Source of the DNA: Hymenobacter duratus | Lineage (GTDB): Bacteria; Bacteroidota; Bacteroidia; Cytophagales; Hymenobacteraceae | Reading direction: 5' to 3' | Length of the DNA: 64,000 nt | Assembly: GCF_014698995.1 (NCBI RefSeq) | Contig: NZ_JACWZZ010000003.1 | Location: 1-64,000 of the forward strand | Shown: positions 1-10,398 of the stretch, one piece after another | Layout of the letters: each line of letters begins with the position of its first letter | How positions within the stretch are numbered: position 1 is the first letter of the stretch | The notes under the pieces: model-generated | Told to the model about the DNA's origin: nothing | The model's database searches: none | The model's input: only the letters and a program-made list of their open reading frames with translations | Position numbers and translations under genes: made by a program

Positions 1-564
1 GACGCCTTCGGGGTGCTGCCTCCCATCAGCAAGCTCGACAAGAGCCACGCCATGTACCACTTCATGAGCGGCTACACCGCCAAGGTGGCCGGCACGGAAA
101 TGGGCGTTACGGAGCCACAGACCACGTTCTCGGCCTGCTTCGGCGCTGTGTTCCTGCCGCTGCATCCCACCAAGTACGCCGAGATGCTGGGCAAGAAGAT
201 GGACGAAAACGAGGTGAACGTGTGGCTGGTGAACACCGGCTGGAGCGGCGGCAGCTACGGCGTCGGCTCGCGCATGAAGCTGGGCTACACCCGCGCCATG
301 ATTACGGCCGCCCTCAACGGCGAGCTGAACGACGTGGAGTTCAAGAAACACCCGATTTTCGGTGTGGAAGTACCGGCCTCAGTGCCGGGCGTACCCACCG
401 AAATTCTGGACCCACGCGCCACCTGGGCCGACCAGGAAGCCTACGACAAAACGGCCGCCGACCTGGCCCAGAAGTTTGTGGCTAACTTCCAGAAGTACGC
501 CGATTTCGCCAACGACGAAATCCTGGCCGGTGCGCCCAAAACGGCCGTTGAAGCCAGCGTGTAA
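1..564 (+). CDS. pckA: Phosphoenolpyruvate carboxykinase (ATP), C-terminal part
   Basis: This is the last 187 residues of ATP-dependent PEP carboxykinase, which converts oxaloacetate plus ATP to PEP, ADP and CO2 in gluconeogenesis in the cytoplasm. The reading frame is open from base 1, so the 5' part (roughly two thirds of the usual ~540 residues) lies outside the window. The stretch [14 protein letters not shown] followed by a TRAM segment is the conserved C-terminal nucleotide-site region of the ATP-type family. The gene ends just before a strong hairpin terminator, so it is probably the last gene of its transcript. No broken residues are visible. Identification is secure. Confidence 0.95.
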   Translation, partial: DAFGVLPPISKLDKSHAMYHFMSGYTAKVAGTEMGVTEPQTTFSACFGAVFLPLHPTKYAEMLGKKMDENEVNVWLVNTGWSGGSYGVGSRMKLGYTRAMITAALNGELNDVEFKKHPIFGVEVPASVPGVPTEILDPRATWADQEAYDKTAADLAQKFVANFQKYADFANDEILAGAPKTAVEASV

Positions 565-586
565 CGCTTAAATTGCTTGACTTGGG

Positions 587-616
587 AGCCCCGCTGGCAG
601 TGCCGGCGGGGCTTTT
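587..616 (+). terminator. Rho-independent terminator of pckA
   Basis: A GC-rich stem (587-598 with 602-613, one G-T pair, 3-nt loop) followed by a T run begins 23 bases after the pckA stop codon. Confidence 0.85.
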
Positions 617-770
617 GTGTTTCAGGAATAGCAGCTACCGCCGAAGAAGTTGAAACGAACCATGACAAGCCGCTGACCTGCGCCAACTTTGCTGGTTGGA
701 TTGCCGCAAATCCTTGGAATGGCAGTAATTTGCCCTTCTTTTCCGACTTTCTCACCTTCCCCTTCAGATT

Positions 771-1556
771 ATGCGTAAGCGTTTGCTGCCGCTGTTTTTA
801 TTGCTTTTATCGCCGCTGAGCCTGTGGGCCTGGGGCGTTGACGGGCACCGGGCCGTGGGCCAGATTGCCGAAAACCACCTCAGCCGCAAGGCACGCCGCG
901 AAGTACAGCGCCTGCTGGGCACCGAAACCCTGGCGTTGGTCAGCACCTGGCCCGACGAAATCCGCTACTACCCCGAGTTCAAGGAAACCGCGCCCTGGCA
1001 CTACGTCAACTCGCCCTCGGGCCTGAACGAAACCCAGTATCTGCAGGATCTGAAAGGCCAGACCAGCCCCAACGCTTACAACGTGCTGCAGGCCAAGCTT
1101 AAGGAGTTGACCGACCCTGCCAAGTCGCAGGCTGAGAAAGTGGCAGCCCTCAAGTTCGTGGTGCATATCGTGGGTGATGCGCACCAGCCACTACATGCCG
1201 GCCACGCCGACGACAAAGGCGGCAACGACATCAAGGTGAAATACCGCGGTAAAGACACCAACATGCACAGCCTCTGGGACAGTGGCCTGATTGACTATCA
1301 GGGCCTCACCTACTCGGAAATGGCTACTAAATACGACGGCCCCATCCGGCGCCAGCAAGTGCGCAAGTGGCAGGCCGCGTCGCCGGAAAGCTGGTTCTGG
1401 GAATCGTATCAGGCCAGTGAACAGGTGTACCGCAGCGCTCCGGCCAACGGCGACATCGACTACAACTACTACCCGGCGCACTCCGAAATGATGAAGCAAC
1501 GCATTCAGCAGGCCGGCGTCCGGCTAGCGGGTTTGCTGAACGAGGTGCTGGGCTAG
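771..1556 (+). CDS. S1/P1 nuclease family protein, exported
   Basis: A 261-residue secreted zinc-dependent nuclease of the S1/P1 family, which degrades single-stranded DNA or RNA and can remove 3'-phosphates. A signal peptide (residues 1-20) ends just before Trp21, the N-terminal residue that in this family coordinates zinc; His26 follows in WGVDGHR. The central HIVGDAHQPLHAG motif and the later MHSLWDSGLI segment supply the other zinc ligands, so the trinuclear site looks complete. It stands alone, between the pckA terminator and a 14-bp hairpin. A nutritional, phosphate-scavenging role outside the cytoplasm is inferred from the family. Confidence 0.93.
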   Translation: MRKRLLPLFLLLLSPLSLWAWGVDGHRAVGQIAENHLSRKARREVQRLLGTETLALVSTWPDEIRYYPEFKETAPWHYVNSPSGLNETQYLQDLKGQTSPNAYNVLQAKLKELTDPAKSQAEKVAALKFVVHIVGDAHQPLHAGHADDKGGNDIKVKYRGKDTNMHSLWDSGLIDYQGLTYSEMATKYDGPIRRQQVRKWQAASPESWFWESYQASEQVYRSAPANGDIDYNYYPAHSEMMKQRIQQAGVRLAGLLNEVLG

Positions 1557-1573
1557 ACCAGCGTTAGGCCAGC

Positions 1574-1609
1574 ATGAGCAGCCCGGACGAAGTTATCCGG
1601 GCTGCTCAT
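1574..1609. terminator. Stem-loop after the S1/P1 nuclease gene
   Basis: Perfect 14-bp inverted repeat (1574-1587 with 1596-1609, 8-nt loop) 17 bases after the stop codon. There is no T run, so it may work as a 3'-end stabiliser rather than a full intrinsic terminator. Confidence 0.6.
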
Positions 1610-1644
1610 CGGTAGTCTACTGTCCCTCTTATTAGATTTATCCG

Positions 1645-2187
1645 ATGCGTTTTTACTATAAGCTCATGCTGGCGGCCGGCCTGCTACTGGGCGTGCAACA
1701 GGCGCGGGCCCAGTTTACAGGAACCTGGGCAAAGGCAGATATCCCGCTGCCTTACAACCGGCGCTACCAAGTAGGTGATATCCTGTTCGACCCCGCCCAG
1801 GACCGCGCAGACTTTGCGCTGCGGCCGTCCGGCCGCATTTACCAGTATTACAATTTCAACACCACCTACAGCGGCGGGCGCCCTGAGCTGCGCCGCCAAC
1901 TGCTGGCGGCACTGCGCACGCCGCCGGCCGGCACCAGCGGCAGCGGCTACCTTACGGTGCGCTTCGTGGTGAACTTCCGTGGGGAAACCGACCGTTTTCG
2001 GGTACAGGAGCTGGATTCTGGATACCAGCCGCAGGCATTTGCGCCGCCTCTGGTAGCGTGGGTGTTGCGCGCCTGCCGCGACCTGCACAGCTGGCAGCCG
2101 GGCCGCATTGATGCCGAAACCCAGGACAGCTATTTCTATTGCACGTTTATCGTGCGCGAGGGTTCCATTCAGGATGTTCTGCTATGA
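1645..2187 (+). CDS. Exported protein with TonB C-terminal-like segment
   Basis: A 180-residue protein with a signal peptide (hydrophobic residues 7-17, cleavage after ARA near residue 22). The C-terminal half (about residues 100-180) reads like the TonB C-terminal fold: a VRFVVNF strand, a central helix around LVAWVLRAC, then WQPG and a final strand. This resemblance is by eye and moderate. There is no N-terminal membrane anchor or proline-rich linker, so it is not a standard energy transducer. The stop codon overlaps the start of the next gene (ATGA), so the two are translationally coupled. Function is unknown. Confidence 0.7.
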   Translation: MRFYYKLMLAAGLLLGVQQARAQFTGTWAKADIPLPYNRRYQVGDILFDPAQDRADFALRPSGRIYQYYNFNTTYSGGRPELRRQLLAALRTPPAGTSGSGYLTVRFVVNFRGETDRFRVQELDSGYQPQAFAPPLVAWVLRACRDLHSWQPGRIDAETQDSYFYCTFIVREGSIQDVLL

Positions 2188-3002
2188 TACGCTACGCACT
2201 AGTGCTGCTGCTGAGCCTGCTGTTTCGCCCGGTGGCCGCCCAGCCCAACTGCCTGATATACCAGGCTGGCTCGCCGGAGCGGGCAGCGTGTGAGCTTTAC
2301 CTGCAGGCGCTTGAGCTTCCGCAGGGCTCCATTCAGTCGCAGGTGTACTTCGACCGGGTCATAGCCCTATGCCCGACGTTTGCCGCAGCCTACCACGAGA
2401 AGTCGGTGCCGTTTCTCAAACGGGGCGACTTTCTGACGTGGAAAAAGTTGATAGACGAAGCCGTGCGGCTGCAGCCGGACCGCTACCTGGCCGACCGGGG
2501 CTGGTGTCGCTTCAAATTTCTGCGCGACTACCGCGGTGCGCTGGCCGACATTACTCGGTTGCAGCAACTCACCCGCAACCAACCTGGCCAGTCCGGCGAC
2601 GGCAACTACGACTTGCGCATCCTGGCGGCGCTGTGCCAGCGCGAACTAGGTGACCTGCGCGCCGCCCTCACAACCTTCGACGCCTGCATAGCCGACAATA
2701 AACCCTTGGACCGGGTGGGTCTCTACGACTACCTGCATCGGGGCGTCACGAAGCTACGGCTGCACGACTATGCCGGGGCTCTCGCCGATTTCAAGCTGCA
2801 GCGCACCGTCAATGGGAAGCTGGCCGAAACCGATTACTACACTGCGCTTATACTGCGGCAGCAACACCAGCCGGACGCCTCGGCCCGCATGCAGATTGCC
2901 CGGCAATTGTGGCAGCAGGGCTACCGCCTTAACGACCCATATATGAGCATGCCCGACGAAATATCCCTCCCGGATATCGACCGATTTTTACAACAACAGT
3001 AG
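2184..3002 (+). CDS. Exported TPR-like protein
   Basis: A 272-residue protein starting at the ATG that overlaps the preceding stop codon; an upstream in-frame ATG at 2139 exists, but the 2184 start gives a clean signal peptide (residues 1-20, ending VAAQ). The mature part holds loosely conserved tetratricopeptide-type helix pairs, for example around YHEKSVPFLKRGDF and the DYAGALADF segment. TPR arrays bind other proteins; no catalytic motif is seen. It forms a two-gene unit with the upstream exported protein and ends at a strong bidirectional terminator. The specific role is not recognisable. Confidence 0.8.
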   Translation: MIRYALVLLLSLLFRPVAAQPNCLIYQAGSPERAACELYLQALELPQGSIQSQVYFDRVIALCPTFAAAYHEKSVPFLKRGDFLTWKKLIDEAVRLQPDRYLADRGWCRFKFLRDYRGALADITRLQQLTRNQPGQSGDGNYDLRILAALCQRELGDLRAALTTFDACIADNKPLDRVGLYDYLHRGVTKLRLHDYAGALADFKLQRTVNGKLAETDYYTALILRQQHQPDASARMQIARQLWQQGYRLNDPYMSMPDEISLPDIDRFLQQQ

Positions 3003-3020
3003 CGTATCCATCACGCAGCA

Positions 3021-3060
3021 AACGGCCCCGCTGACGTGTGTCAGCGGGGCCGTTTGGTGT
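3021..3060. terminator. Bidirectional terminator
   Basis: Perfect 14-bp stem (3021-3034 with 3041-3054) with a 6-nt loop, T-rich on the right and A-rich on the left, between convergent genes. Confidence 0.85.
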
Positions 3061-3078
3061 TCTTTATCGAATGTCAGC

Positions 3079-4101
3079 TTACTTTTTCTGGCTGGCCTTG
3101 CCATTCAGCCAGGCCGCTGCCGCCACGCCGGCTCCCACCAGCAGGGCCGCTTTCAGGCCGGTGTTGCCGCGGGTGATGGCCTCGGTATAGTAGCTGGTTT
3201 CGCGGGTGCTGCCGGGATAGTTGCCGCGCTCCTCCAGTTGGCCCACCGGCCGGTCGAGGCCGTTTTGCTGCAGCGGACGCGGGGCGTAGTCAGCTTTCTC
3301 CTGCTTGGCGAAGGATTTCTCCATGAACTGGTCGAGCAAAGCGGGCGTCCAGCGGTTCATGCCGATGAAGGCCCGGCCGCCGCCACCCACTACCACGTCG
3401 CGCTCAGGATGGGCGGCCGCGTGCAGAATGGCACGCGCTACGGTTTCGGGGGCGTAGGCTGGCGGCGCGTGCTGGGCTTCGCGCTCCATATAGTTTTTGG
3501 CGTGAATCGGGTACGGCGTGTCGATGGCCGAGGGCTGAATCAGGGTCACTGAAATCGGGGCTTCGTCCATTTCCAGCTCCATGCGCAGCCCATCCGTGAA
3601 GCCTTTCACGGCGTGCTTGCTGGCCGAATAGATGGTCTGCAGGATGGCCGTGACTTCCGACAAAATGCTGCCTACGTTGATGATGGCGCCACCTTTGCCT
3701 TTGAGGTGCTTGGCGGCTTCCAATGAGCCATTCACCAGGCCCCAGAAGTTCACGTCGAACAAGCGGCGCATATCTTCCACGGGCACCTGCTCCAACTTAC
3801 CGTAGATGCTCACGCCGGCATTATTGATCCAGGTGTCGTAGCCGCCGTAGCGGGTGGCGGCTTCCTGGGCCAGGCGCTGCACATCCTCGGGCTTGCTGAC
3901 GTCGGCCACCACATAGTCGGCTCGTCCGCCGGCCTGCCGGATTTCGCTGGTGAGTTGGCGCAGGGCGTCTTCGCTACGGGCCGCCAGAATCAGGCGGGCG
4001 CCGGCTTTGGCCGCCATGCGGGCCGTTACGAGGCCAATGCCGGACGAGGCACCGGTAATGACGATGGTTTGCTGAGAGAGTTTTTTGAGTTTAACTGACA
4101 T
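3079..4101 (-). CDS. SDR family oxidoreductase with C-terminal extension
   Basis: A 340-residue short-chain dehydrogenase/reductase. The TGASSGIG nucleotide-binding motif is at about residues 16-23, followed by NNAG and the catalytic YSASK (Tyr and Lys), so an active NAD(P)-dependent enzyme is expected. It is about 90 residues longer than a classical SDR. The extension contains basic and polar linker sequence and ends with a hydrophobic Ala/Val-rich segment near residues 313-332, which could anchor the protein to the membrane. The substrate is unknown. The gene is transcribed alone toward the bidirectional terminator. Confidence 0.92.
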   Translation of the reverse strand: MSVKLKKLSQQTIVITGASSGIGLVTARMAAKAGARLILAARSEDALRQLTSEIRQAGGRADYVVADVSKPEDVQRLAQEAATRYGGYDTWINNAGVSIYGKLEQVPVEDMRRLFDVNFWGLVNGSLEAAKHLKGKGGAIINVGSILSEVTAILQTIYSASKHAVKGFTDGLRMELEMDEAPISVTLIQPSAIDTPYPIHAKNYMEREAQHAPPAYAPETVARAILHAAAHPERDVVVGGGGRAFIGMNRWTPALLDQFMEKSFAKQEKADYAPRPLQQNGLDRPVGQLEERGNYPGSTRETSYYTEAITRGNTGLKAALLVGAGVAAAAWLNGKASQKK

Positions 4102-4248
4102 AGTGCTTGAGCAAACTTAGGATGAATAGTGTAGCGCCCGGCAGTTAGCCGGCGCCTTTGGGCATACGCACCCGCCGGCCAAGCGTTATGTTGAGCTCGT
4201 TACGTGGCGCTTTCTGGCCCGGGGCCGGCGGCGCGTGCATTTCCGGTT

Positions 4249-4256
4249 TACCTTTG
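4249..4256 (+). promoter_or_regulatory. -7 box TACCTTTG, possible leaderless start for rsmE
   Basis: TACCTTTG matches the Bacteroidota -7 consensus TAnnTTTG and ends only 4 bases before the rsmE ATG at 4261. A convincing -33 element is not visible at the right distance. Confidence 0.45.
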
Positions 4257-4260
4257 CCCC

Positions 4261-4977
4261 ATGCCGCACACTTTCTTCGCCCCCGACCTTTCCGGCCACT
4301 CCTACACGCTGCCCGAAGACGAAAGCAAGCATGCCGTACGGGTGCTGCGCCTCGCCCCCGGTGATGAGTTAGTGCTGGTAGATGGCCGCGGCGGCGTGTT
4401 TCAGGCCGCAGTGGCAGATGCCAACCCCAAGCGCTGCCAGCTGCGCATCACGCACGAAGCGCAGGTGCCGCGCCGCTCCTACTTCGTGCACGTGGCCGTT
4501 GCGCCTACCAAAAACCTCGACCGGATGGAATGGCTGGTGGAAAAAGCCGTGGAGATTGGCATCGACCGCCTCTCATTTCTGCGCTGCGCCCGCTCGGAGC
4601 GGCGCGAGTTGAAGCTGGAGCGCCTGCACAAAATAGCCGTCAGCGCCCTCAAGCAGTCCAGTCAGGCGTGGCTGCCGCAGCTGGATGAGCTGACGGATTT
4701 CGCCGAATTCCTGCCAACTATAGAGGGCGCCACCGCCTTCATCGGGCACCTCGAAGAAGGCGACCGGACGCCGCTGGCCCGCGTGGCGGCAGCCGGCAAC
4801 AGTTGCTGCGTGCTTATCGGCCCCGAAGGCGACTTTACGCCCCAAGAAATTGCGGCGGCCTTCGCCCACGGCGTGCGACCCGTGACGCTGGGCGTTTCCC
4901 GGCTGCGCACCGAAACGGCCGCCCTGGCCGCCGTGCACACCGTACACGTGGCGCGGGAGCTGGCGGCAGAAGCGTAG
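4261..4977 (+). CDS. rsmE: 16S rRNA (uracil-1498-N3)-methyltransferase RsmE
   Basis: A 238-residue RsmE. It methylates N3 of U1498 in 16S rRNA using S-adenosylmethionine. The start MPHTFFAP is chosen over an upstream in-frame ATG at 4204 because RsmE proteins begin at this point. The N-terminal PUA-like part contains the ESKHAVRVLR segment. The C-terminal SPOUT knot carries GPEGDFTPQE and LGVSRLRTETAA, the SAM-binding signature. Length is normal. The 3' end lies 8 bases from the end of the convergent rtcB gene, with no terminator between them. Confidence 0.95.
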   Translation: MPHTFFAPDLSGHSYTLPEDESKHAVRVLRLAPGDELVLVDGRGGVFQAAVADANPKRCQLRITHEAQVPRRSYFVHVAVAPTKNLDRMEWLVEKAVEIGIDRLSFLRCARSERRELKLERLHKIAVSALKQSSQAWLPQLDELTDFAEFLPTIEGATAFIGHLEEGDRTPLARVAAAGNSCCVLIGPEGDFTPQEIAAAFAHGVRPVTLGVSRLRTETAALAAVHTVHVARELAAEA

Positions 4978-4985
4978 CTCAGCGA

Positions 4986-6461
<1,476 letters not shown>

Positions 6462-6577
6462 TCATGAATCTTCCCAATCTCACCGTGCAACAGGCTTGGG
6501 CGGGTACCTTGCACTGAACTTATCTGGGCTATCCGTTACTTTGTTTACCGGTGGGTATATCTTACCCCTGCTTTCCT

Positions 6578-7246
6578 ATGCTGAAATCCTTTTGCCTGTC
6601 CTTCTTATTAGTGCTGCTGACGGTGGCCGCCGTACCGCGGGTGGCGCCCAGCTTCCGCATTGCCAAGCTGCACTACGGCGGCGGCGGCGACTGGTACGCC
6701 AACAAAACCAGCCTGCCCAACCTGATCCGCTTCTGCAACCAGGCCCTGCGCACCAATATTGCCCCCGATGAGGCTACCGTGGAGCTGGACTCGCCGGAGC
6801 TGCTCAGCTACCCGTTTGTGCACATGACTGGCCACGGCAACGTGCTGTTTTCGGACGCGGAGGCCAAAAACCTGCGCCGCTACCTGATGGGCGGCGGCTT
6901 CCTGCACATTGACGACAACTACGGCCTCGACAAGTTCATCCGGCCCGAGATGAAAAAGGTGTTTCCCGAGCTGGAATTTGTGGAGCTGCCCTTCTCCCAC
7001 CCCATTTATCACCAGAAATACCAGTTTCCGCGTGGCTTGCCCAAAATACATGAGCACGACGGCAAGCGCCCGCAAGGCTTCGGACTGCTCTACAAGGGCC
7101 GGCTGGTTTGCTTCTATAGCTATGAGTGCGACCTGGGCAACGGCTGGGAAGACCTGGGCACCTACCCCGAAGACACGCCGGCTACCCACGAAGCCGCTCT
7201 GAAAATGGGCGCTAACCTCGTCAGCTACGCCCTCACCCAAGACTAA
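6578..7246 (+). CDS. DUF4159 domain-containing exported protein
   Basis: A 222-residue DUF4159 protein. The start MLKSFCLS is chosen because it gives a signal peptide (hydrophobic to about residue 20); an earlier in-frame ATG at 6551 would put polar residues first. Conserved features are the LHYGGGGDWY stretch near the mature N terminus, the TGHGNV segment, and GGGFLHIDDNYG, which resembles the glutamine-amidotransferase-like fold of DUF4159. In many Bacteroidota such proteins sit in MoxR/DUF58/vWA clusters, but no such partner is adjacent here. The biochemical role is unknown. Confidence 0.88.
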   Translation: MLKSFCLSFLLVLLTVAAVPRVAPSFRIAKLHYGGGGDWYANKTSLPNLIRFCNQALRTNIAPDEATVELDSPELLSYPFVHMTGHGNVLFSDAEAKNLRRYLMGGGFLHIDDNYGLDKFIRPEMKKVFPELEFVELPFSHPIYHQKYQFPRGLPKIHEHDGKRPQGFGLLYKGRLVCFYSYECDLGNGWEDLGTYPEDTPATHEAALKMGANLVSYALTQD

Positions 7247-7269
7247 AACGGCAGTACCAGCCGGCCACA

Positions 7270-7301
7270 AAAATGCCCATCCAGCTGTGGATGGGCATTT
7301 T
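7270..7301. terminator. Bidirectional terminator
   Basis: 13-bp stem (7270-7282 with 7289-7301), 6-nt loop, A run on the left and T run on the right, between convergent genes. Confidence 0.85.
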
Positions 7302-7327
7302 CGTGAAGTAAATCGGAGCCTGCTGCC

Positions 7328-7879
7328 TCAGAACTTAGGTTTCAGAATTTCGCTCAGCACAAAGGCAGCCCGCAGGTTGGCAGGCTGGCGCAGCATATCG
7401 GTTACAGCACTCCGGGCGGGCTTTTCCTCCTGAGCCTGCTGCCGGGTCCAGTAGTCATTAGAAACCGGGCGGGCGCTGGCGCGCGATAGGTCAGACGCCC
7501 GGCGGGCTTCGTGCAGCGGCACTTCCAATGAGCGCGCTTCCGCACTGGCTTCCAATGATTTAGCAACCTGTCGGGTGCGCTCCAAGCTGCGCGCCGCAGG
7601 TGCCGCCTCCTGAGGCAAGGGCCGGCCGGCCGGAGTGGTGGTTTCGGCAGCTGAGGGCTTATGCTGTTGGTTCTGGGCCTGCATCTGCCGGAGCAGCTCT
7701 TCAAACGACGTAGCAGGCAAACCCGGTGCTACCGGACGAGGCCTGCCCTCGGAATCGGGGCGGGAGTAGCGCCGCTCCTGTCGCTCCTGCTGCGTGGTGG
7801 ACCTAGCCTTCTGCACCATGCGCCAGATAAAAGCGCCCAGCCCCACCAGTATCCAGAGCAGTGTGTATATCTTTTCCAT
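7328..7879 (-). CDS. Membrane-anchored hypothetical protein
   Basis: A 183-residue protein with one N-terminal transmembrane segment (about residues 5-20, YTLLWILVGLGAFIW) followed by a basic stretch, which predicts a cytoplasmic C-terminal tail. The tail is polar, rich in Ala, Arg, Gln and Pro, low in complexity and probably disordered; only the last ~40 residues (DMLRQPANLRAAFVLSEILKPKF) look structured. It is the last gene of a leftward run with PlsC-like and patatin genes. No family is recognised. Confidence 0.75.
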   Translation of the reverse strand: MEKIYTLLWILVGLGAFIWRMVQKARSTTQQERQERRYSRPDSEGRPRPVAPGLPATSFEELLRQMQAQNQQHKPSAAETTTPAGRPLPQEAAPAARSLERTRQVAKSLEASAEARSLEVPLHEARRASDLSRASARPVSNDYWTRQQAQEEKPARSAVTDMLRQPANLRAAFVLSEILKPKF

Positions 7880-7970
7880 GGCGCAACGGGCAGTTTAGTG
7901 GGAAAATAAAAGCAGGCTGGTTGCGGCCGGAGTTAGCGGCAGCACGGCATGCGCCAGCCTCCGGTAGTAC

Positions 7971-8543
7971 CTAACGTACGCCTTTTTCGGGGAAACGTCC
8001 CTGCTTGGTGCGGTAGAAAGCCTTGATTTCCTCCAGGTCTTTTTCGTAGTCGCCGGTGGGCCAGAAGGCGGGGCCAACGCCGGCTTCTTTGTTTTTGTAA
8101 TCGAGGTAGCCGAGTAGAATAGGAACCCCCGCCCCCATAGCGGCATGGTAGAAGCCTTTGCGCCATTTGGGCTGGTAGTTGCGCGTGCCTTCGGGCGTAA
8201 TCAGAATCACCAGCTCGTCGCGCTGCTTAAACAGCTGCACCATGCCGTCCACGAGGCTGTTGTTGCGGCTGCGGTCCACGGCCAGGCCGCCCAACGAGCG
8301 AACCAGCCCGCCCAGCAGCGGAATAGTGGTCCACTCCTTCTTAATAGTAAGCCGCACGTCCACGTCCATGAGGAAGAAGGCCGCGCGGGCAAAGATGAAG
8401 TCCCAGTTGCTGGTGTGCGGCGCGGCAATCATCATGCTCTTTTTGATTTCGGGCGGCACCTGGGGCCCCAGCCGCCAGCCGGCCACGGAAAAAATTGCTT
8501 TGGAAATGTAGTACCAGAAAGTAGAGGTCTTGCGAGAAGCCAT
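7971..8543 (-). CDS. PlsC-like 1-acylglycerol-3-phosphate acyltransferase family protein
   Basis: A 190-residue acyltransferase of the PlsC/LPLAT superfamily. The catalytic H-x4-D motif appears as HTSNWD (about residues 43-48), the glycerophosphate-binding block as PEGTR (about 119-123). The protein is short, lacks long membrane segments and resembles the short LPLAT-like acyltransferases common in Bacteroidota rather than full PlsC. It is expected to act at the inner membrane in glycerolipid or ornithine-lipid synthesis; the exact acceptor is not known. It lies between patatin and a membrane-anchored gene on the same strand. Confidence 0.85.
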   Translation of the reverse strand: MASRKTSTFWYYISKAIFSVAGWRLGPQVPPEIKKSMMIAAPHTSNWDFIFARAAFFLMDVDVRLTIKKEWTTIPLLGGLVRSLGGLAVDRSRNNSLVDGMVQLFKQRDELVILITPEGTRNYQPKWRKGFYHAAMGAGVPILLGYLDYKNKEAGVGPAFWPTGDYEKDLEEIKAFYRTKQGRFPEKGVR

Positions 8544-8649
8544 GCAGGAAGTAAAAAGCAGCGGGGTGAGAAAACGCTGCCGGAAGTCAAAACTAGGAAA
8601 ATAAGCGTGTGAAGCCGCAGCCAGCTCCGGCTGCCGCGTAGTGAGCTGC

Positions 8650-9462
8650 CTATTTTGCCACCAATGCCGTCAGTTCAGCGGCCCGGGCCACCGTGTGGCG
8701 GTAGCCGATATCGAACAGCTCCTGGCCGCGGCGGTAGTCCAGCGGGCGGTAGGCGCGCAACTGCTCGGGCTCCAGCAGTAGGTCGCACTGCAGCTTGCTC
8801 AGCGTGCTGTTGGCCCCAATCACCAGATTCAACGTGCGCTCCACCAAGCTTCGGAAGCTCGTAACGCGGGCCGCCCGATTGGTTGGAATACAGTTGACGG
8901 CTACCACCGGCATATGGCGCCCCAGCAGCGCGTCCACGGGCAGATTATTGAGTAGGCCGCCATCTACCAGCTGCCGCCCCTGATACTCCACCGGCCGGTA
9001 CAGCACCGGCACCGCCGACGAGGCCAGCAGCGGTGGAATCAGGGGCCCGTTGGAGAAATACACCGAAATTCCCTCCGTCAGGTCGGTAGCCACCAGTGTC
9101 AGCGGCGTTTTCAGGTCGCCAAACGTGCAGTCGGCCCCCAGATGCTGCGCGAAAAGCTGCTGCACTGCCCCCAGATTGAGCAGGCCGTAGCGACTGAATG
9201 CCATGCGCGTTAGCCGGGTAATGCTGACGCCCATAAACAGGCGCAGAATCTCGCGGGGCGCGAAGCCGGCAGCATAAAACGCGCCCGCAATAGCGCCCGA
9301 CGAGACGCCGGCAATATGTCCGATGGGCAGTTGCAGCTCGTCCAGCGCGGCCAGCACGCCCAGGTGCGCAATGCCCCGGGCGCCGCCCCCAGAAAGCGCC
9401 AGCGCCAGCCCTTGGGTAGTAGGGCGGGTAGTATCTGGAAGCGGAAGTAATGTGCCGAACAT
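8650..9462 (-). CDS. Patatin-like phospholipase family protein
   Basis: A 270-residue patatin-fold hydrolase. Visible are the oxyanion-hole motif SGGGARG, the nucleophile elbow GVSSGA (Ser), and the Asp of the catalytic dyad in VDGGLLNN, so a Ser-Asp lipid acyl hydrolase is expected. The start is placed at the ATG at 9462 because longer versions would run into the end of the upstream MBL-fold gene and carry no conserved sequence. There is no signal peptide, so it probably acts in the cytoplasm on membrane lipids. It follows the MBL-fold gene by 46 bases, which suggests co-transcription. Confidence 0.9.
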   Translation of the reverse strand: MFGTLLPLPDTTRPTTQGLALALSGGGARGIAHLGVLAALDELQLPIGHIAGVSSGAIAGAFYAAGFAPREILRLFMGVSITRLTRMAFSRYGLLNLGAVQQLFAQHLGADCTFGDLKTPLTLVATDLTEGISVYFSNGPLIPPLLASSAVPVLYRPVEYQGRQLVDGGLLNNLPVDALLGRHMPVVAVNCIPTNRAARVTSFRSLVERTLNLVIGANSTLSKLQCDLLLEPEQLRAYRPLDYRRGQELFDIGYRHTVARAAELTALVAK

Positions 9463-9508
9463 AGTCACGTAAACGTAATAATCCGCAAATCCGCTACCGG
9501 CCTGCAGG

Positions 9509-10357
9509 TTATAGGTCCGCGAGCCGGAACGTCTCGGCCAGGCGCACGCCTTTTTCAGTGTGCTGCACCGTGCAGCACTCGTGGGCGGCATCGTGCTCCA
9601 GCACCAGCACCCAGTTTTCGTCGGCGGCCCGGCGCAGCACCTGCTCCTTTTCGGTCATCGTCTGCAGAGGGCGCATGTCGTAGGCCATGACGTAAGGCAG
9701 CGGAATGTGGGCAGCGCTGGGCAGCAAATCGGCCATGAACGCCAGCGTACGGCCTTTGTATTTTACCAGTGGCACCATCATCTTCTCGGTGTGGCCATCG
9801 GCAAAAATAATTTCCTGGAACATGGGCAAGCTGGCTGGCACCCCGGCACCGGAGTTCACAAACCGCAGGTGGCCGCTTTCCTGAATCGGCAGGATATTTT
9901 CCTTCAGAAAGCTGGCTTTTTCGCGCGGGTTCGGCGTCACGGCCCAGTCCCAGTGATTTTGGTTGCTCCAGTAGGTAGCATTCGGGAAAGCCAGTTCCAG
10001 CGTATCGGCGGCGGTGCGCACCACCGAGCCGCCGCAGTGGTCGAAGTGCAGGTGAGTCAGGAACACGTCCGTAATGTCCGCCGACGTGAAGCCCAGCTTC
10101 CGCAGCGACTTTTCCAGCGTGTCGTCGCCATGCAGGTAGAAGTGCCCCCGAAACTTCTCGTCCTGCTTGTCGCCGATGCCGTTGTCTACCAGCACCAGCC
10201 GGCCGCTGTCCTCAATCAACAGGCAGCGCATGGCCCAGGTGCACATGTTGTTGGCGTCGGGCGGTACCAGTTTCTGCCACATGCTTTTGGGCACCACGCC
10301 AAACATGGCGCCGCCATCGAGCTTAAACAAACCAGTATCGAGGGTGTGAACGTGCAT
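9509..10357 (-). CDS. MBL fold metallo-hydrolase
   Basis: A 282-residue metallo-beta-lactamase-fold hydrolase. The metal-binding motif HLHFDH (HxHxDH) is intact, with further His/Asp ligands downstream (ADGHTEK and LEHDAAHE). The start MHVHTLDTG is chosen because upstream in-frame codons fall inside a palindromic repeat. The overall pattern is close to the lactonase/quinoprotein-relay type (AHL-lactonase-like), but substrate cannot be assigned. It is the first gene of the leftward run with patatin and PlsC-like genes. Confidence 0.88.
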   Translation of the reverse strand: MHVHTLDTGLFKLDGGAMFGVVPKSMWQKLVPPDANNMCTWAMRCLLIEDSGRLVLVDNGIGDKQDEKFRGHFYLHGDDTLEKSLRKLGFTSADITDVFLTHLHFDHCGGSVVRTAADTLELAFPNATYWSNQNHWDWAVTPNPREKASFLKENILPIQESGHLRFVNSGAGVPASLPMFQEIIFADGHTEKMMVPLVKYKGRTLAFMADLLPSAAHIPLPYVMAYDMRPLQTMTEKEQVLRRAADENWVLVLEHDAAHECCTVQHTEKGVRLAETFRLADL

Positions 10358-10398
10358 GGGCAGGTGGGTTGGGTTTGGGCAGTAAAGGAATAAAAAAA